37,361 nt of DNA from Palleronia aestuarii (lineage in GTDB: Bacteria; Pseudomonadota; Alphaproteobacteria; Rhodobacterales; Rhodobacteraceae), in assembly GCF_003253995.1 (NCBI RefSeq), contig NZ_QKZL01000029.1:1-37361 (forward strand), written 5' to 3'. The position numbers and the translations under genes were made by a program. A model generated the notes under the pieces. That model searched no databases, was not told the origin of the DNA, and was given only the letters and a program-made list of their open reading frames with translations. Positions within the stretch are counted from its first letter, which is position 1. Each line of letters starts with the position of its first letter. Below are positions 1 through 7,666 of the stretch, piece after piece.

Positions 1-99
1 TTCAGGAGAGGCGCCGCGTTCGCGGACCTCGCCAGAACCCCCGCCCCGATCTTCGGCACCAGACCGGAGCCGGGGTGCCACCGCAAGAGGAGGGCAGAG

Positions 100-492
100 A
101 TGCCGAATTTGATGGAAATGACTCCCGAAGAGATCACCGACCGACTGCGGATCACCGCCATCGCCCAGCAGAACGATGCTTTTCGTCTGCGGATGGTCGG
201 GCGCGGTGGACCGCTCGCGCCGGAAGGCCGTGTCGTCGTCACTCGGTCCATCGCGGACATGGGCCGAGACTTCCAGACCGAAGCCATCCTCGCGGTGTCA
301 CAGGACAAGACGTTCACCGAGGAGAATGACCCCTACGGCGATCACTGTTTCGGCGCCGTGATGGTCGAGGGACGCAAGGTCTGGTGGAAGATCGACCTCT
401 ACGACACTGCCTATGAATACGGGTCGGAGGACGCCGCGAATACCGACGTCACGCGGCGCGTCCTGACGATCATGTTCCCCGAGGATTACTGA
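100..492 (+). CDS. DUF3768 domain protein
   Basis: A 130-residue protein matching the DUF3768 family, which is frequent on alphaproteobacterial plasmids; its function is unknown. The family signature is in the second half: a DPYGDHCFG segment, then KVWWKIDLYD, a GSEDAAN turn and the terminal RVLTIMFPEDY. No signal peptide or membrane segment is seen, so it should be cytoplasmic. The start is supported by an AGGAGGG ribosome site just upstream; an in-frame ATG at 115 is a weaker alternative. It is followed at a short distance by a ParB-like gene on the same strand, a pairing seen on Rhodobacterales plasmids, which suggests a replicon-maintenance neighbourhood. The family call rests on recalled motif similarity. 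Confidence 0.8.
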   Translation: MPNLMEMTPEEITDRLRITAIAQQNDAFRLRMVGRGGPLAPEGRVVVTRSIADMGRDFQTEAILAVSQDKTFTEENDPYGDHCFGAVMVEGRKVWWKIDLYDTAYEYGSEDAANTDVTRRVLTIMFPEDY

Positions 493-624
493 GATCGGTC
501 GCGGGCAGCAGGGCTGTCCGCAGCCGAGGCTGGGACCGTCGAGCAGCGACGAACTGAGCAGAAGACCTAGCCAGCTATCCCCACTCAAGCCGGAAAGGAG
601 GTGAGAACAACGAGCATCGAATGG

Positions 625-723
625 ATGCAAGCCCGACGCCGAGAGGCATGGGCGCTCATCAGGAAGGGCGGCTTCTCCGCTAAGATCGCCCGCCGCTTCC
701 TGACACAGCACGGAGCCTTTTAA
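625..723 (+). CDS. possible 32-residue basic ORF
   Basis: A short reading frame between the DUF3768 and ParB-like genes. It could encode a basic, helical 32-residue peptide with an Arg-rich start (MQARRREAWALIRKGG) ending QHGAF. A near-perfect anti-Shine-Dalgarno match, AAGGAGGTGA, lies at 595-604, about 20 bases before this ATG. A GTG at 601 is in the same frame but lies inside the Shine-Dalgarno match. The strong ribosome site is the main reason to list it. No family was recognised and it may not be translated. Confidence 0.35.
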   Translation: MQARRREAWALIRKGGFSAKIARRFLTQHGAF

Positions 724-811
724 GGCTTCCCCGCTCCGGCCGCCTCAACGGCCGGGGCACCAATAACACGAACGAAATCGACCACACCACGAAAATCGAG
801 AGGAAGCCCCA

Positions 812-2611
812 ATGTCCAACGTGACCGCGATCCGCGCCACCGAGAACGCCACCCCCGACACCGAGGCCGTGCCGATGGCCGACCTCTACCTGTCCGACAG
901 CATCCGCCTTCTGGGCCTGATCCAGAACCCCGCAGGCTTTCGCGATGCAGAGGGCCGCGTCGGGATCGTCGCCGGGGGCCGTCGCTTCCGGGCGCTGCAA
1001 CTTCTGGCCGAGACGCATCCGCACCTTGCGAGCGAGCGCCCCGAGATCGTCGCGCCGCACGTTCGCATCGCGCCCGACGAGGGGACGGCCCGCGCATGGG
1101 CCAGCGCCGAGAACGCCGCGCGGCAGGATCTTCACCCCGCCGACGAAATCCGGGCCTATGGCAAGATGGCCGCGACGGGTGCGCCCGTGCCGACCATCGC
1201 CAGCGCCTTCGGCCAGACCGAGGCGCATGTGCGCCGCCGCCTCGCGCTCGCGAACCTGCCCGCGCCGGTGATCGACGCCCTGCGCGCCGGGGAAATCTCC
1301 ATCGGTGCCGCCGCCGCGTTCACCGTCTCGGAGGACGAGGCGCTGACCCTGCACGTCCTCGAAGGCATCCGGGGCCGTTCCGTCTCGGAGCATCGCATCA
1401 AGCAGGAGTTGCAGCCGCAATCCCTCCGCCTGACCGACCGCCGCGTGTCCTTCGTGGGCTTGACCGGCTACGAGCAGGCGGGCGGCAAGATCACCCGCGA
1501 CCTTTTCTCGGAAGATGTGTTCCTCGCTGACCCGGCGCTTCTCAACGACCTTTTCGTGGCCGAGTTGGCGAAGGCGGGCGCGTCTATCGAGGCCGAAGGC
1601 TGGAAATGGGTCGAGGTCATCGAGGACAGCTATGTCGGCTGGGAGCGCATGGACAAGCTGGATCGGCTCTACAAGGTCGAGGGCGATCTGACCGAGGACG
1701 AGATGGCGCGCTACGACGAGTTGACTGACGCCGCCGAAGCCGAGGCGCTGGACGAGGACGGTGAAGCCGAGTTCGAGACGCTGACCGCGAAGCTGGACGG
1801 TCACTATACCGACGAGCAGAAGGCCCATTCGGGCGTCATCGCCTACGTGGATAATCGCGGCGCGTTGCAACCGATGCGCGGTCTCGTCACCCGTGCGGAT
1901 CGCGCCGCCGCCGTGGAGGCCGGTGTCCTGCCGAAGCCCTACCGGATGGAGCAGGACGACGCGCCGAAATCGCCCTATTCCGCGAAGCTGCAAGACGATC
2001 TGAACGCCGCCGCCCTTGGCGCGCGCCAGAACGCCGCCGTCGATCATGCCGACCTGATCCTCGATCTTCTGGCATGGCAGCTTTCTGGCGGGATGGGCTA
2101 TCGCCGCGCCTTCGAGGTTCGCGCCGACGCCCCCCGGAACGCGCCCGAGACGGAAACCGGGTTCGCGCTGGACGAGCGGCTGACCAAGGAAGGCACCAGT
2201 CTGAGAGACCCGTGGGGCAGCGACCTCGCCAAAGGCTTCCGGGCCTTCCGCAAGAAGGGCCGCGAGCATCGGGACGCCGAGTTGACCCGGCACCTGACCC
2301 GGCTTCTGGACGTGTCCGACGCAGGGTTGGCCAAGCTGATCGACAAGGAGGCCGGCACCAGCCTTCGCGTTGTCTGGACGCCCACGGCGGAAAACCTCTT
2401 CAAGCGGATGAAGGGCGACTGGCTGGACGCGCTCTGGATCGACCTTCTGGAACTGTCCCCCGAGCACCCGAAGGCGACCGCCTTCGCGAAGCTGAAAAAG
2501 GGCGAGAAGGCCGACCGGCTCGAAGCCCTGTTTGCCGATCCAAACCGCAATGGCGCGAACTTCACGCAAGCCGAGAAGATCGCCGCATGGGTGCCCGATC
2601 ACTTCGCCTGA
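812..2611 (+). CDS. large ParB-like (ParB N-terminal domain) plasmid protein
   Basis: A 599-residue protein of the large ParB/Spo0J-like type found on alphaproteobacterial plasmids. Visible in order: a ParB-type nuclease/CTPase core with GIVAGGRRFRALQ (about residues 51-63) and ENAARQDLHPADE (about 109-121); a KorB/ParB-like helix-turn-helix around 130-160 (IASAFGQTEAHVRRRLALA); then a long, partly acidic C-terminal region unlike chromosomal ParB. Related proteins carry an Asn-Pro-Arg motif and roughly 15-20 extra residues between the first strand (MADLYLSD) and SIRLLGLIQN; here these segments are directly joined, as if that box was deleted in frame. An AGAGGAAG ribosome site precedes the ATG. 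No parA is adjacent, so it may be an orphan DNA-binding or regulatory protein rather than a partition protein. Confidence 0.8.
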   Translation: MSNVTAIRATENATPDTEAVPMADLYLSDSIRLLGLIQNPAGFRDAEGRVGIVAGGRRFRALQLLAETHPHLASERPEIVAPHVRIAPDEGTARAWASAENAARQDLHPADEIRAYGKMAATGAPVPTIASAFGQTEAHVRRRLALANLPAPVIDALRAGEISIGAAAAFTVSEDEALTLHVLEGIRGRSVSEHRIKQELQPQSLRLTDRRVSFVGLTGYEQAGGKITRDLFSEDVFLADPALLNDLFVAELAKAGASIEAEGWKWVEVIEDSYVGWERMDKLDRLYKVEGDLTEDEMARYDELTDAAEAEALDEDGEAEFETLTAKLDGHYTDEQKAHSGVIAYVDNRGALQPMRGLVTRADRAAAVEAGVLPKPYRMEQDDAPKSPYSAKLQDDLNAAALGARQNAAVDHADLILDLLAWQLSGGMGYRRAFEVRADAPRNAPETETGFALDERLTKEGTSLRDPWGSDLAKGFRAFRKKGREHRDAELTRHLTRLLDVSDAGLAKLIDKEAGTSLRVVWTPTAENLFKRMKGDWLDALWIDLLELSPEHPKATAFAKLKKGEKADRLEALFADPNRNGANFTQAEKIAAWVPDHFA

Positions 2612-2715
2612 TCCATCTGGCAGGTGACGTGACCCCCATCGCTCATCAACTCGCGCCCTGCCCCAAGCGGGCAGTCGTTCACGGTCGGTAGCGGCCGGCC
2701 CATACCGGCCATTGA

Positions 2716-2741
2716 CCCATCGTCGACCAAGCTGCGATGGG
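2716..2741 (+). terminator. hairpin after the ParB-like gene
   Basis: CCCATCG at 2716-2722 pairs with CGATGGG at 2735-2741. It lies about 105 bases after the ParB-like stop codon and before the low-GC HEPN gene. There is no following T-run, so intrinsic termination is only a possibility. Confidence 0.25.
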
Positions 2742-2843
2742 GTCCGTCAGACCAGACCTTCGCTGCGGCTGCGTAACCTGATAGTTTCCCTGCCATCGGT
2801 TTCGTGAGAATCTAGACAGTAAATACTTGGGGCATATCAATCG

Positions 2844-4382
2844 GTGAACAACGAAGGCGACAAAAGCGAAGCGGAAAGCCCTAAAGACAGGCTCGAAAGC
2901 ATCAGAAAGCTCAGGAACGAGCTTCTTCAGTTCAAAATACTATTTGAAGCCGCATTCGAAGAACTTCATGGTGTCATCGTTGCAAAGATTTCTAAGCCGG
3001 GAATCTACATCGCTCCGCACTCTGACTACCCGCGGCGAAGCATCACGGACAGCGGTTTTCCAATTTTTCACAGCATTGGATTTTACTCTGATAGCGCTCC
3101 GAGGGATTATGCGAGCACCATAAAGCCATCAGGGCTATTAGGCTTTTTAAGCGGATCGTTTGATGTCGAAAGCGACGCACTTCCTGCGCTAGATAAATTC
3201 ATTAAATATCTTCAGTCACATCAATTTGGCTCGAGGCTCAAATACACAGATTACAAAGGTGAGACTTCCTTAGCAAAGTACACGATCAATGGGATCTTGG
3301 GTGGTGCTGTTGAGAAATACCTACATAGGCACGGCATAGAGGCTGAAGTCGACCAAAGAGCTAGGGATATGATCTTAGGACCCTTGCTATCCGGCGTCAT
3401 CCAACGGACACATGAATTATCTTTGATGGTTCCAATCGCACTCACGCACTTTGAGATCGAGCGGCTTCGTTTGTCAGAAACCACATACATAGCGCGTATA
3501 CCTGAGAGACTTCAGCTTTCTCGGGCTCGCATGCGCAACAGTGGAACTGGCGCTTCCGAACAAGTTGCGCATGCAGCAACTCATGCTTTCATATCCAACG
3601 GTTGGAGTTTGGAGGTGGAAAAAATCGACGACGTCTCAAAGTCGCTTTCATCCGCTTCGCAGGAAGCTTTGGATGCCGTAGACAGTTTTCTAGGCGCTCT
3701 CCGAGTAGCGACTGGCGTGAAGACTGGGTACGCTCAGTTAGTTTGGGTACCAAGAAAATGGGCACTTGATTATTATTGCGATTTACCGCCCGTGTACGGA
3801 ACAACCGTCAGGCAGTATCCAAGCGAATTCGATAACTATGGTTGGGTTCGAGAATGCCCTACTGTAACTAACGATGAAATGACCGATGTTCGCACCGTAT
3901 TTGAGCAAATGAACAGTAATCAAAGCGAAGCTGTTAGACTCGCTGTGCGGAGATTAAACAGCTGCCTGACCCGCAATGACCCATCAGATGCTGTGCTGGA
4001 CGGAACTATCGGCTTGGAGCTACTGCTAGGCGACGACCAAAATCAGTCTTTATCGTACAAGCTCAGACTACGTGCTGCTGCACTTACATGGTTAAGTGGC
4101 AGTTCTATGCCAGCAACCGAAATTGCTGATAAAGTAAAGCAGGTCTATGCGATAAGATCGGCAATTGTGCATGGGAAAAAGCCTAAAGCATGTAAGAAGG
4201 CTGTAGATAGCAATAGTACCCAAGGTGAAGATGATAGGCAGCTTGCGGCGGAGCTACTTCGTTTTGTTCTTCGGGTTTTACTTGCTCATCCAAGGTACCT
4301 CGATCCATCAATAATCGATTCTGAACTAATTTTAAGGGGCGCAAGTGTTGCGTCAGAAGGAGAGCCGGGCGCTGCGCTTTGA
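2844..4382 (+). CDS. HEPN (ApeA-like) domain protein, candidate anti-phage RNase
   Basis: A 512-residue protein whose C-terminal part resembles the ApeA-type HEPN domain. It has the helical segment LDGTIGLELLLGDDQNQSL, then SYKLRLRAAALTWL, then VYAIRSAIVHGKK. Arg438 and His443 form the R-x4-H pair that is the catalytic signature of HEPN ribonucleases. The long N-terminal region (residues 1-370) was not recognised and may be the sensor; the length is about that of ApeA-like anti-phage proteins. The GTG start is the first good in-frame start; no strong ribosome site is visible. Base composition drops to about 48 percent GC against mid-60s in the flanks, which points to recent transfer. It stands alone, next to an IS. 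Abortive RNA cleavage during phage infection is an inference from the HEPN family. Confidence 0.7.
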   Translation: MNNEGDKSEAESPKDRLESIRKLRNELLQFKILFEAAFEELHGVIVAKISKPGIYIAPHSDYPRRSITDSGFPIFHSIGFYSDSAPRDYASTIKPSGLLGFLSGSFDVESDALPALDKFIKYLQSHQFGSRLKYTDYKGETSLAKYTINGILGGAVEKYLHRHGIEAEVDQRARDMILGPLLSGVIQRTHELSLMVPIALTHFEIERLRLSETTYIARIPERLQLSRARMRNSGTGASEQVAHAATHAFISNGWSLEVEKIDDVSKSLSSASQEALDAVDSFLGALRVATGVKTGYAQLVWVPRKWALDYYCDLPPVYGTTVRQYPSEFDNYGWVRECPTVTNDEMTDVRTVFEQMNSNQSEAVRLAVRRLNSCLTRNDPSDAVLDGTIGLELLLGDDQNQSLSYKLRLRAAALTWLSGSSMPATEIADKVKQVYAIRSAIVHGKKPKACKKAVDSNSTQGEDDRQLAAELLRFVLRVLLAHPRYLDPSIIDSELILRGASVASEGEPGAAL

Positions 4383-4863
4383 TTGGCTGGCGGGTTGTTC
4401 TGGCACCGGCTCCGTAGAATTTTGAGGTGATGCCGGGATAGAGAGTTTAATTACCGATCTCGTCATTGCCAATGACGCGGCTCAACCACTAAACCGGCCT
4501 TCATGGTGGCCTATGGCCAACTACGGTCGCCGAGAGACCAAGAACGTGCACCGACGATTGCGCGTGACATACTCCATTGATCTCAACGATCAATCTTGAA
4601 TGTCAGCTTAGCTAATTATAATCAATAAGTCTTACCAGTGCAGCGAACGGCCTCTTCCCGCCCTTGGTGTCATTCGCCGCTCCCTGTTTCGCAACCGTCA
4701 TGGCATGGATGGGCCATACTCCCGATGATTGATCGATTGAGAATGCCGGTGGCGAGAACTCTCATCGCTCATCGCTCATCGCTCATCGCTCATCGCTCAT
4801 CGCTCATCGCTCATCGCCCGAAGCCGCATGCCTCTCAGGACGAAAAGCAACTTTGAGGTCTAT
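4383..4863. other. intergenic stretch with no recognised gene
   Basis: About 480 bases between the HEPN gene and the left end of the IS3 element. Up to about 4630 it keeps the lower GC of the HEPN gene. A short frame around 4460-4600 reads like the tail of a longer protein (containing RPSWWPMANYGRRE), but no start or family could be assigned, so it may be a gene remnant. The heptanucleotide repeat at 4761-4816 lies in its right half. Confidence 0.5.
4761..4816. repeat. heptanucleotide tandem repeat, 8 copies of CTCATCG
   Basis: Eight perfect head-to-tail copies of the 7-base unit CTCATCG (56 bases), starting 47 bases before the left end of the IS3 element. A 7-base unit shifts frame with each slip, as in phase-variable loci, but no convincing gene reads through it, so it is most simply a slippage-prone microsatellite. 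Confidence 0.95.
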
Positions 4864-4890
4864 TGAACCGCTCCGGGTTTGTCAGAGGCT
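4864..4890 (+). repeat. IS3 terminal inverted repeat, left
   Basis: Begins TGAACCGCTCCGGGT and pairs with 7631-7657 on the other strand, with four transition mismatches in 27 bases. It is preceded by the CTAT target duplication. Confidence 0.9.
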
Positions 4891-4902
4891 GAGTTTCGTT
4901 AG

Positions 4903-5202
4903 CTACGCGGCGACGGCATCGGCATCCAGAGCTGCGTAGAAGTTGGTTTCGGCTTCTGCGGGTGGGATGTTCCCGATGGGCTCGAGCAGACGGCGGTTGT
5001 TGAACCAGTCCACCCATTCGAGGGTCGCGTATTCCACGGCCTCGAAACTGCGCCAGGGACCGCGGCGATGGATGACCTCGGCCTTGAACAGACCGTTGAT
5101 CGTCTCGGCCAGTGCGTTGTCGTAGCTGTCGCCCACACTGCCAACGGATGGCTCGATGCCAGCTTCACCGAGCCGCTCCGTGTACTTGATGGACAGGTAT
5201 TG
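4903..5202 (-). pseudogene. IS3 transposase OrfB, C-terminal fragment
   Basis: The last 99 codons of OrfB, from the Gln codon at the insertion site to the stop. It begins YLSIKYTERLGEAG and contains YDNALAETINGLFK, whose Glu is the final residue of the DDE catalytic triad (Glu236 in the rejoined protein, 35 residues between it and the second Asp). A WVDWFNNRRLLEPIG segment typical of IS3 integrase cores follows. It is separated from the N-terminal fragment by the IS30 element. Rejoining the two parts restores one frame of 302 residues with no other lesion, so the gene was intact before insertion. Confidence 0.95.
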
Positions 5203-5230
5203 GGCGATCTCAACCGGTCGTCGCAACACT
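5203..5230 (+). repeat. IS30 terminal inverted repeat, left
   Basis: Contains TCTCAACCGGTCGTCGCAAC and matches the complement of 6644-6671 at 27 of 28 positions. Confidence 0.95.
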
Positions 5231-5248
5231 TCGGGGATGGAGGTTGCG

Positions 5249-6664
5249 ATGGCGAGGCGGAAACCTGGTCCGGATCGGCGGCTGAGGGCACCGCTGAGAT
5301 CACCGGGGCGGCCGGGCATAGCCAGGCGGGAGGATCGACGGCGGTTCTGGTTGGGGATCGCGGCCGGTCGCTCGAGCGAGGACGCGGCGGTCGATGTGGG
5401 GATATCCCGACCTTTGGGACCGCGGTGGTTCCGGGAGGCCGGCGGCATGCCACCAACACATCTGGCGCCATCGGCGGCAGTGCCATCGGGGCGGCACCTG
5501 TCGTTTGCCGAGCGTGAGGAGATCGCGCTGCTAAAGGCCCAGGGTCACGGGGTACGGGAGATCGCCCGACGGATCGGACGAGCCGGCTCAACAGTCTCGC
5601 GGGAATTACGCCGCAATGCGGCCACCCGCAGTGGCGGCCTGGCATACCGGGCGACGACGGCGCAATGGCATGCCGAGCGGGCAGGTCGAAGACCCAAGCC
5701 GACGAAACTCGCTACGAACACCGCCTTACGCTGCTACGTCGAGGACCGTTTGGCAGGGCGTATCGCCCATCCGGACGGCAGGCCGATCAAGGAACCGCGT
5801 ACGACGTGGAAGAAGCGCCGTCACGGACCACGACAGATGCGACGATGGGCTTGGGCATGGAGCCCGGAGCAGATCTCGGCCAGACTCAGGATCGACTTTC
5901 CCGAGGACGCAACAATGCGCATCTCTCACGAGGCGATCTACCAGTCCCTCTACGTCCAGAGCCGCGGAGGGCTTCGGCGAGAGCTGACCGCCTGTCTGCG
6001 AACGGGACGAGCACTGCGGGTCCCACGTGAGCGCGTCCGCGGCCGGGGCAAATCCTTTGTTTCGCCCGAAGTAATGATCTCCGCGCGCCCTGCCGAGGTG
6101 GAGGACCGGGCGGTCCCGGGGCATTGGGAAGGTGATCTGATCCTGGGCCTGCGTCGCTCGGCGATCGGCACGCTGGTAGAGCGGACAACACGCTTCACTA
6201 TCCTGCTTCACCTGCCACCCGACAAAGAGAAGTTCGCCGAGCGGGAACGAACCGCCACCGGCGTACGTGGAGCGGTCATGGGGCACGGCGCGGAGGCGGT
6301 GCGCGATGCCATCGCCACAGCGATCACCACGCTGCCCGCGCAGCTGCGCCGTTCGCTGACTTGGGATCAAGGCGCCGAAATGTCCCGGCATGCCGACCTG
6401 CGGATCAACCATGGCCTGCCAATCTACTTCTGTGATCCCAATAGCCCTTGGCAGCGCGGCACGAACGAGAACACCAACGGGCTCTTGCGCCAGTACTTTC
6501 CCAAAGGCACGGACCTTGCCGCGCACAGCCCCGATGAGCTCGACGCCGTTGCCGCTGCGCTCAACAGCAGACCGCGAAAGACGCTGGGATGGAGAACACC
6601 CGCCGAAGCGCTGGACGAGTTGCTGGCCAACACGCAAAATGACAGTGTTGCGACGACCGGTTGA
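5249..6664 (+). CDS. IS30-family transposase
   Basis: A 471-residue IS30 transposase. Near the N-terminus a helix-turn-helix follows [20 protein letters not shown] and includes [10 protein letters not shown]. The C-terminal DDE core shows HWEGDLI (first Asp), TWDQGAEM (second Asp) and [15 protein letters not shown] (Glu). It catalyses copy-out/paste-in movement of the element using the flanking repeats. The frame is open further upstream, but the ATG at 5249 is chosen because GGAGG lies at 5239-5243 and because upstream codons run through the inverted repeat into IS3 sequence. The reading frame is intact and the length is somewhat above that of the archetypal IS30 transposase. Confidence 0.92.
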   Translation: MARRKPGPDRRLRAPLRSPGRPGIARREDRRRFWLGIAAGRSSEDAAVDVGISRPLGPRWFREAGGMPPTHLAPSAAVPSGRHLSFAEREEIALLKAQGHGVREIARRIGRAGSTVSRELRRNAATRSGGLAYRATTAQWHAERAGRRPKPTKLATNTALRCYVEDRLAGRIAHPDGRPIKEPRTTWKKRRHGPRQMRRWAWAWSPEQISARLRIDFPEDATMRISHEAIYQSLYVQSRGGLRRELTACLRTGRALRVPRERVRGRGKSFVSPEVMISARPAEVEDRAVPGHWEGDLILGLRRSAIGTLVERTTRFTILLHLPPDKEKFAERERTATGVRGAVMGHGAEAVRDAIATAITTLPAQLRRSLTWDQGAEMSRHADLRINHGLPIYFCDPNSPWQRGTNENTNGLLRQYFPKGTDLAAHSPDELDAVAAALNSRPRKTLGWRTPAEALDELLANTQNDSVATTG

Positions 6665-6671
6665 GACCGCC
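6644..6671 (-). repeat. IS30 terminal inverted repeat, right
   Basis: Pairs with 5203-5230. It overlaps the last codons and stop of the transposase and is followed by the second TTG target copy at 6672-6674. Confidence 0.95.
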
Positions 6672-7283
6672 TTGGGAGCCGCGATCGGAGTGGTGGACCA
6701 GCCCCATCCCCTTCGTTGGTCGACGTTCGTGGACAGCCTGTTCCAAGGCATCGAGAACGAAGCCCGCGTGGGCCGAGGTGCTGACACGCCAGCCCACGAT
6801 CCTCCGGGCATAAGCATCAATGACGAAGGCGACATAGGCGAAGCCCTTCCATGTGGCCACATAGGTGAAATCGCTGACCCAAAGCATGTTGGGCGCCGGC
6901 ACGCGAAACTCGCGGTTTACCTTGTCCAGCGGGCATGGGGCCTTCTTGTCGGAGATCGTCGTTCTATGCGGCTTGCCGCGGATGATGCCTTGGATGCCCA
7001 TGCCCTTCATGAGCCGCGCCACCGTACAACGCGCGACATCGAACCCTTCCCGAATGAGCTGCCGCCAGACCTTGCGGACGCCGTAGACCTGCCAGTTCTC
7101 TTCGAACACACGCCGGATCTCGGGGCGCAGTGCCTCATCGCAACGGGCACGATCCGACAATCGGGCCGGATCGGCCCGCTTGGCCAGGCGATCGTAGTAG
7201 GTGGAAGGGGCGATCGGCAGAACAGCGCAGATCGGCTCGACCCCGTGCGCAACACGATGCGCCTCAACGAAATCCACCATCAT
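6672..7283 (-). pseudogene. IS3 transposase OrfB, N-terminal fragment
   Basis: The first 204 codons of OrfB. It has the HTH_21-like region ([16 protein letters not shown]) and the start of the integrase core with [10 protein letters not shown] (Asp138) and VHHSDRGSQ (Asp200). Translation would then run into IS30 sequence and stop after a dozen foreign residues, so the catalytic Glu is missing and this copy cannot transpose by itself. The start overlaps the orfA stop (ATGA). IS3 elements usually make the active protein as an OrfAB fusion by -1 frameshifting in this overlap. Confidence 0.93.
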
Positions 7284-7603
7284 TTCGACCGGCGGTCGAG
7301 CTCCGCCATCGCAAAATACGCCGACGCTTTCCGAAGAATCTCGTTGGCCTGGCGAAGCTCCCTGTTCTCCCGCTCGAGCGCCTTCATCCTATCGACCGTA
7401 TCGCTCGAGATCCCGGCACGCTGTCCGCTATCCACCTCGGCCTTCTTGACCCAGCTGTTCAGCGTGTTGGCCGAGCATCCGATCTTCGCGGCAATCGAGA
7501 CGATGGCCTGCCAGCGAGACCCGTGCTGACCCTGGTTGTCGAGGACCATCCGAACCGCGCGCTCGCGGACCTCCGGGGAAAACTTGTTCGTCGTCTTGCT
7601 CAT
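7280..7603 (-). CDS. IS3 transposase OrfA
   Basis: A 107-residue IS3 OrfA. The N-terminal helix-turn-helix ([13 protein letters not shown], then [20 protein letters not shown]) binds the element ends. A leucine-zipper-like coiled coil follows ([20 protein letters not shown]) and ends [13 protein letters not shown], the usual orfA terminus. The frame is complete. It lies just inside the right inverted repeat, and its stop overlaps the orfB start in a different frame, the standard layout for frameshift-made transposase. Confidence 0.93.
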   Translation of the reverse strand: MSKTTNKFSPEVRERAVRMVLDNQGQHGSRWQAIVSIAAKIGCSANTLNSWVKKAEVDSGQRAGISSDTVDRMKALERENRELRQANEILRKASAYFAMAELDRRSK

Positions 7604-7630
7604 GATGGCTCCATCCTACTCAAGAGTTGG

Positions 7631-7657
7631 AGCCTCCGGCAGACCCGGGGCGGTTCA
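7631..7657 (-). repeat. IS3 terminal inverted repeat, right
   Basis: On the minus strand begins TGAACCGCCCCGGGT and pairs with 4864-4890. It is followed by the second CTAT target copy at 7658-7661. Confidence 0.9.
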
Positions 7658-7666
7658 CTATGGCCT

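Larger units (their letters stand above)
5203..6671 (+). mobile_element. IS30-family insertion sequence, apparently complete
   Basis: A 1469-base element bounded by 28-base inverted repeats (5203-5230 and 6644-6671) with a single mismatch, flanked by a 3-base TTG target duplication (5200-5202 and 6672-6674). This matches the IS30 family, which makes 2-3 base duplications. It encodes one full-length transposase whose stop codon lies inside the right repeat. Matching ends and an open transposase suggest the copy could still be active. It interrupts IS3 orfB exactly at a Gln codon. Confidence 0.95.
4864..7657 (-). mobile_element. IS3-family element, split by an IS30-family insertion
   Basis: An IS3-family element with orfA and orfB on the minus strand. 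Its ends are 27-base imperfect inverted repeats (4864-4890 and 7631-7657) starting TGAACCGC and differing by a few transitions. The host sequence CTAT is duplicated on both sides (4860-4863 and 7658-7661), a 4-base target duplication within the range of this family. Removing the inner IS30 element and one copy of its 3-base duplication gives an element of about 1.32 kb, normal for IS3. It lies ten bases past the nuoN stop codon, so it did not damage that gene. Confidence 0.95.

Noticed and set aside
680-2602. 640-codon open frame on the minus strand opposite the ParB-like gene
   Set aside because: No domain is seen; the plus-strand frame has clear ParB motifs and a ribosome site.
4761-4816. 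CRISPR-like array
   Set aside because: The unit is 7 bases with no spacers, so it is a simple tandem repeat.
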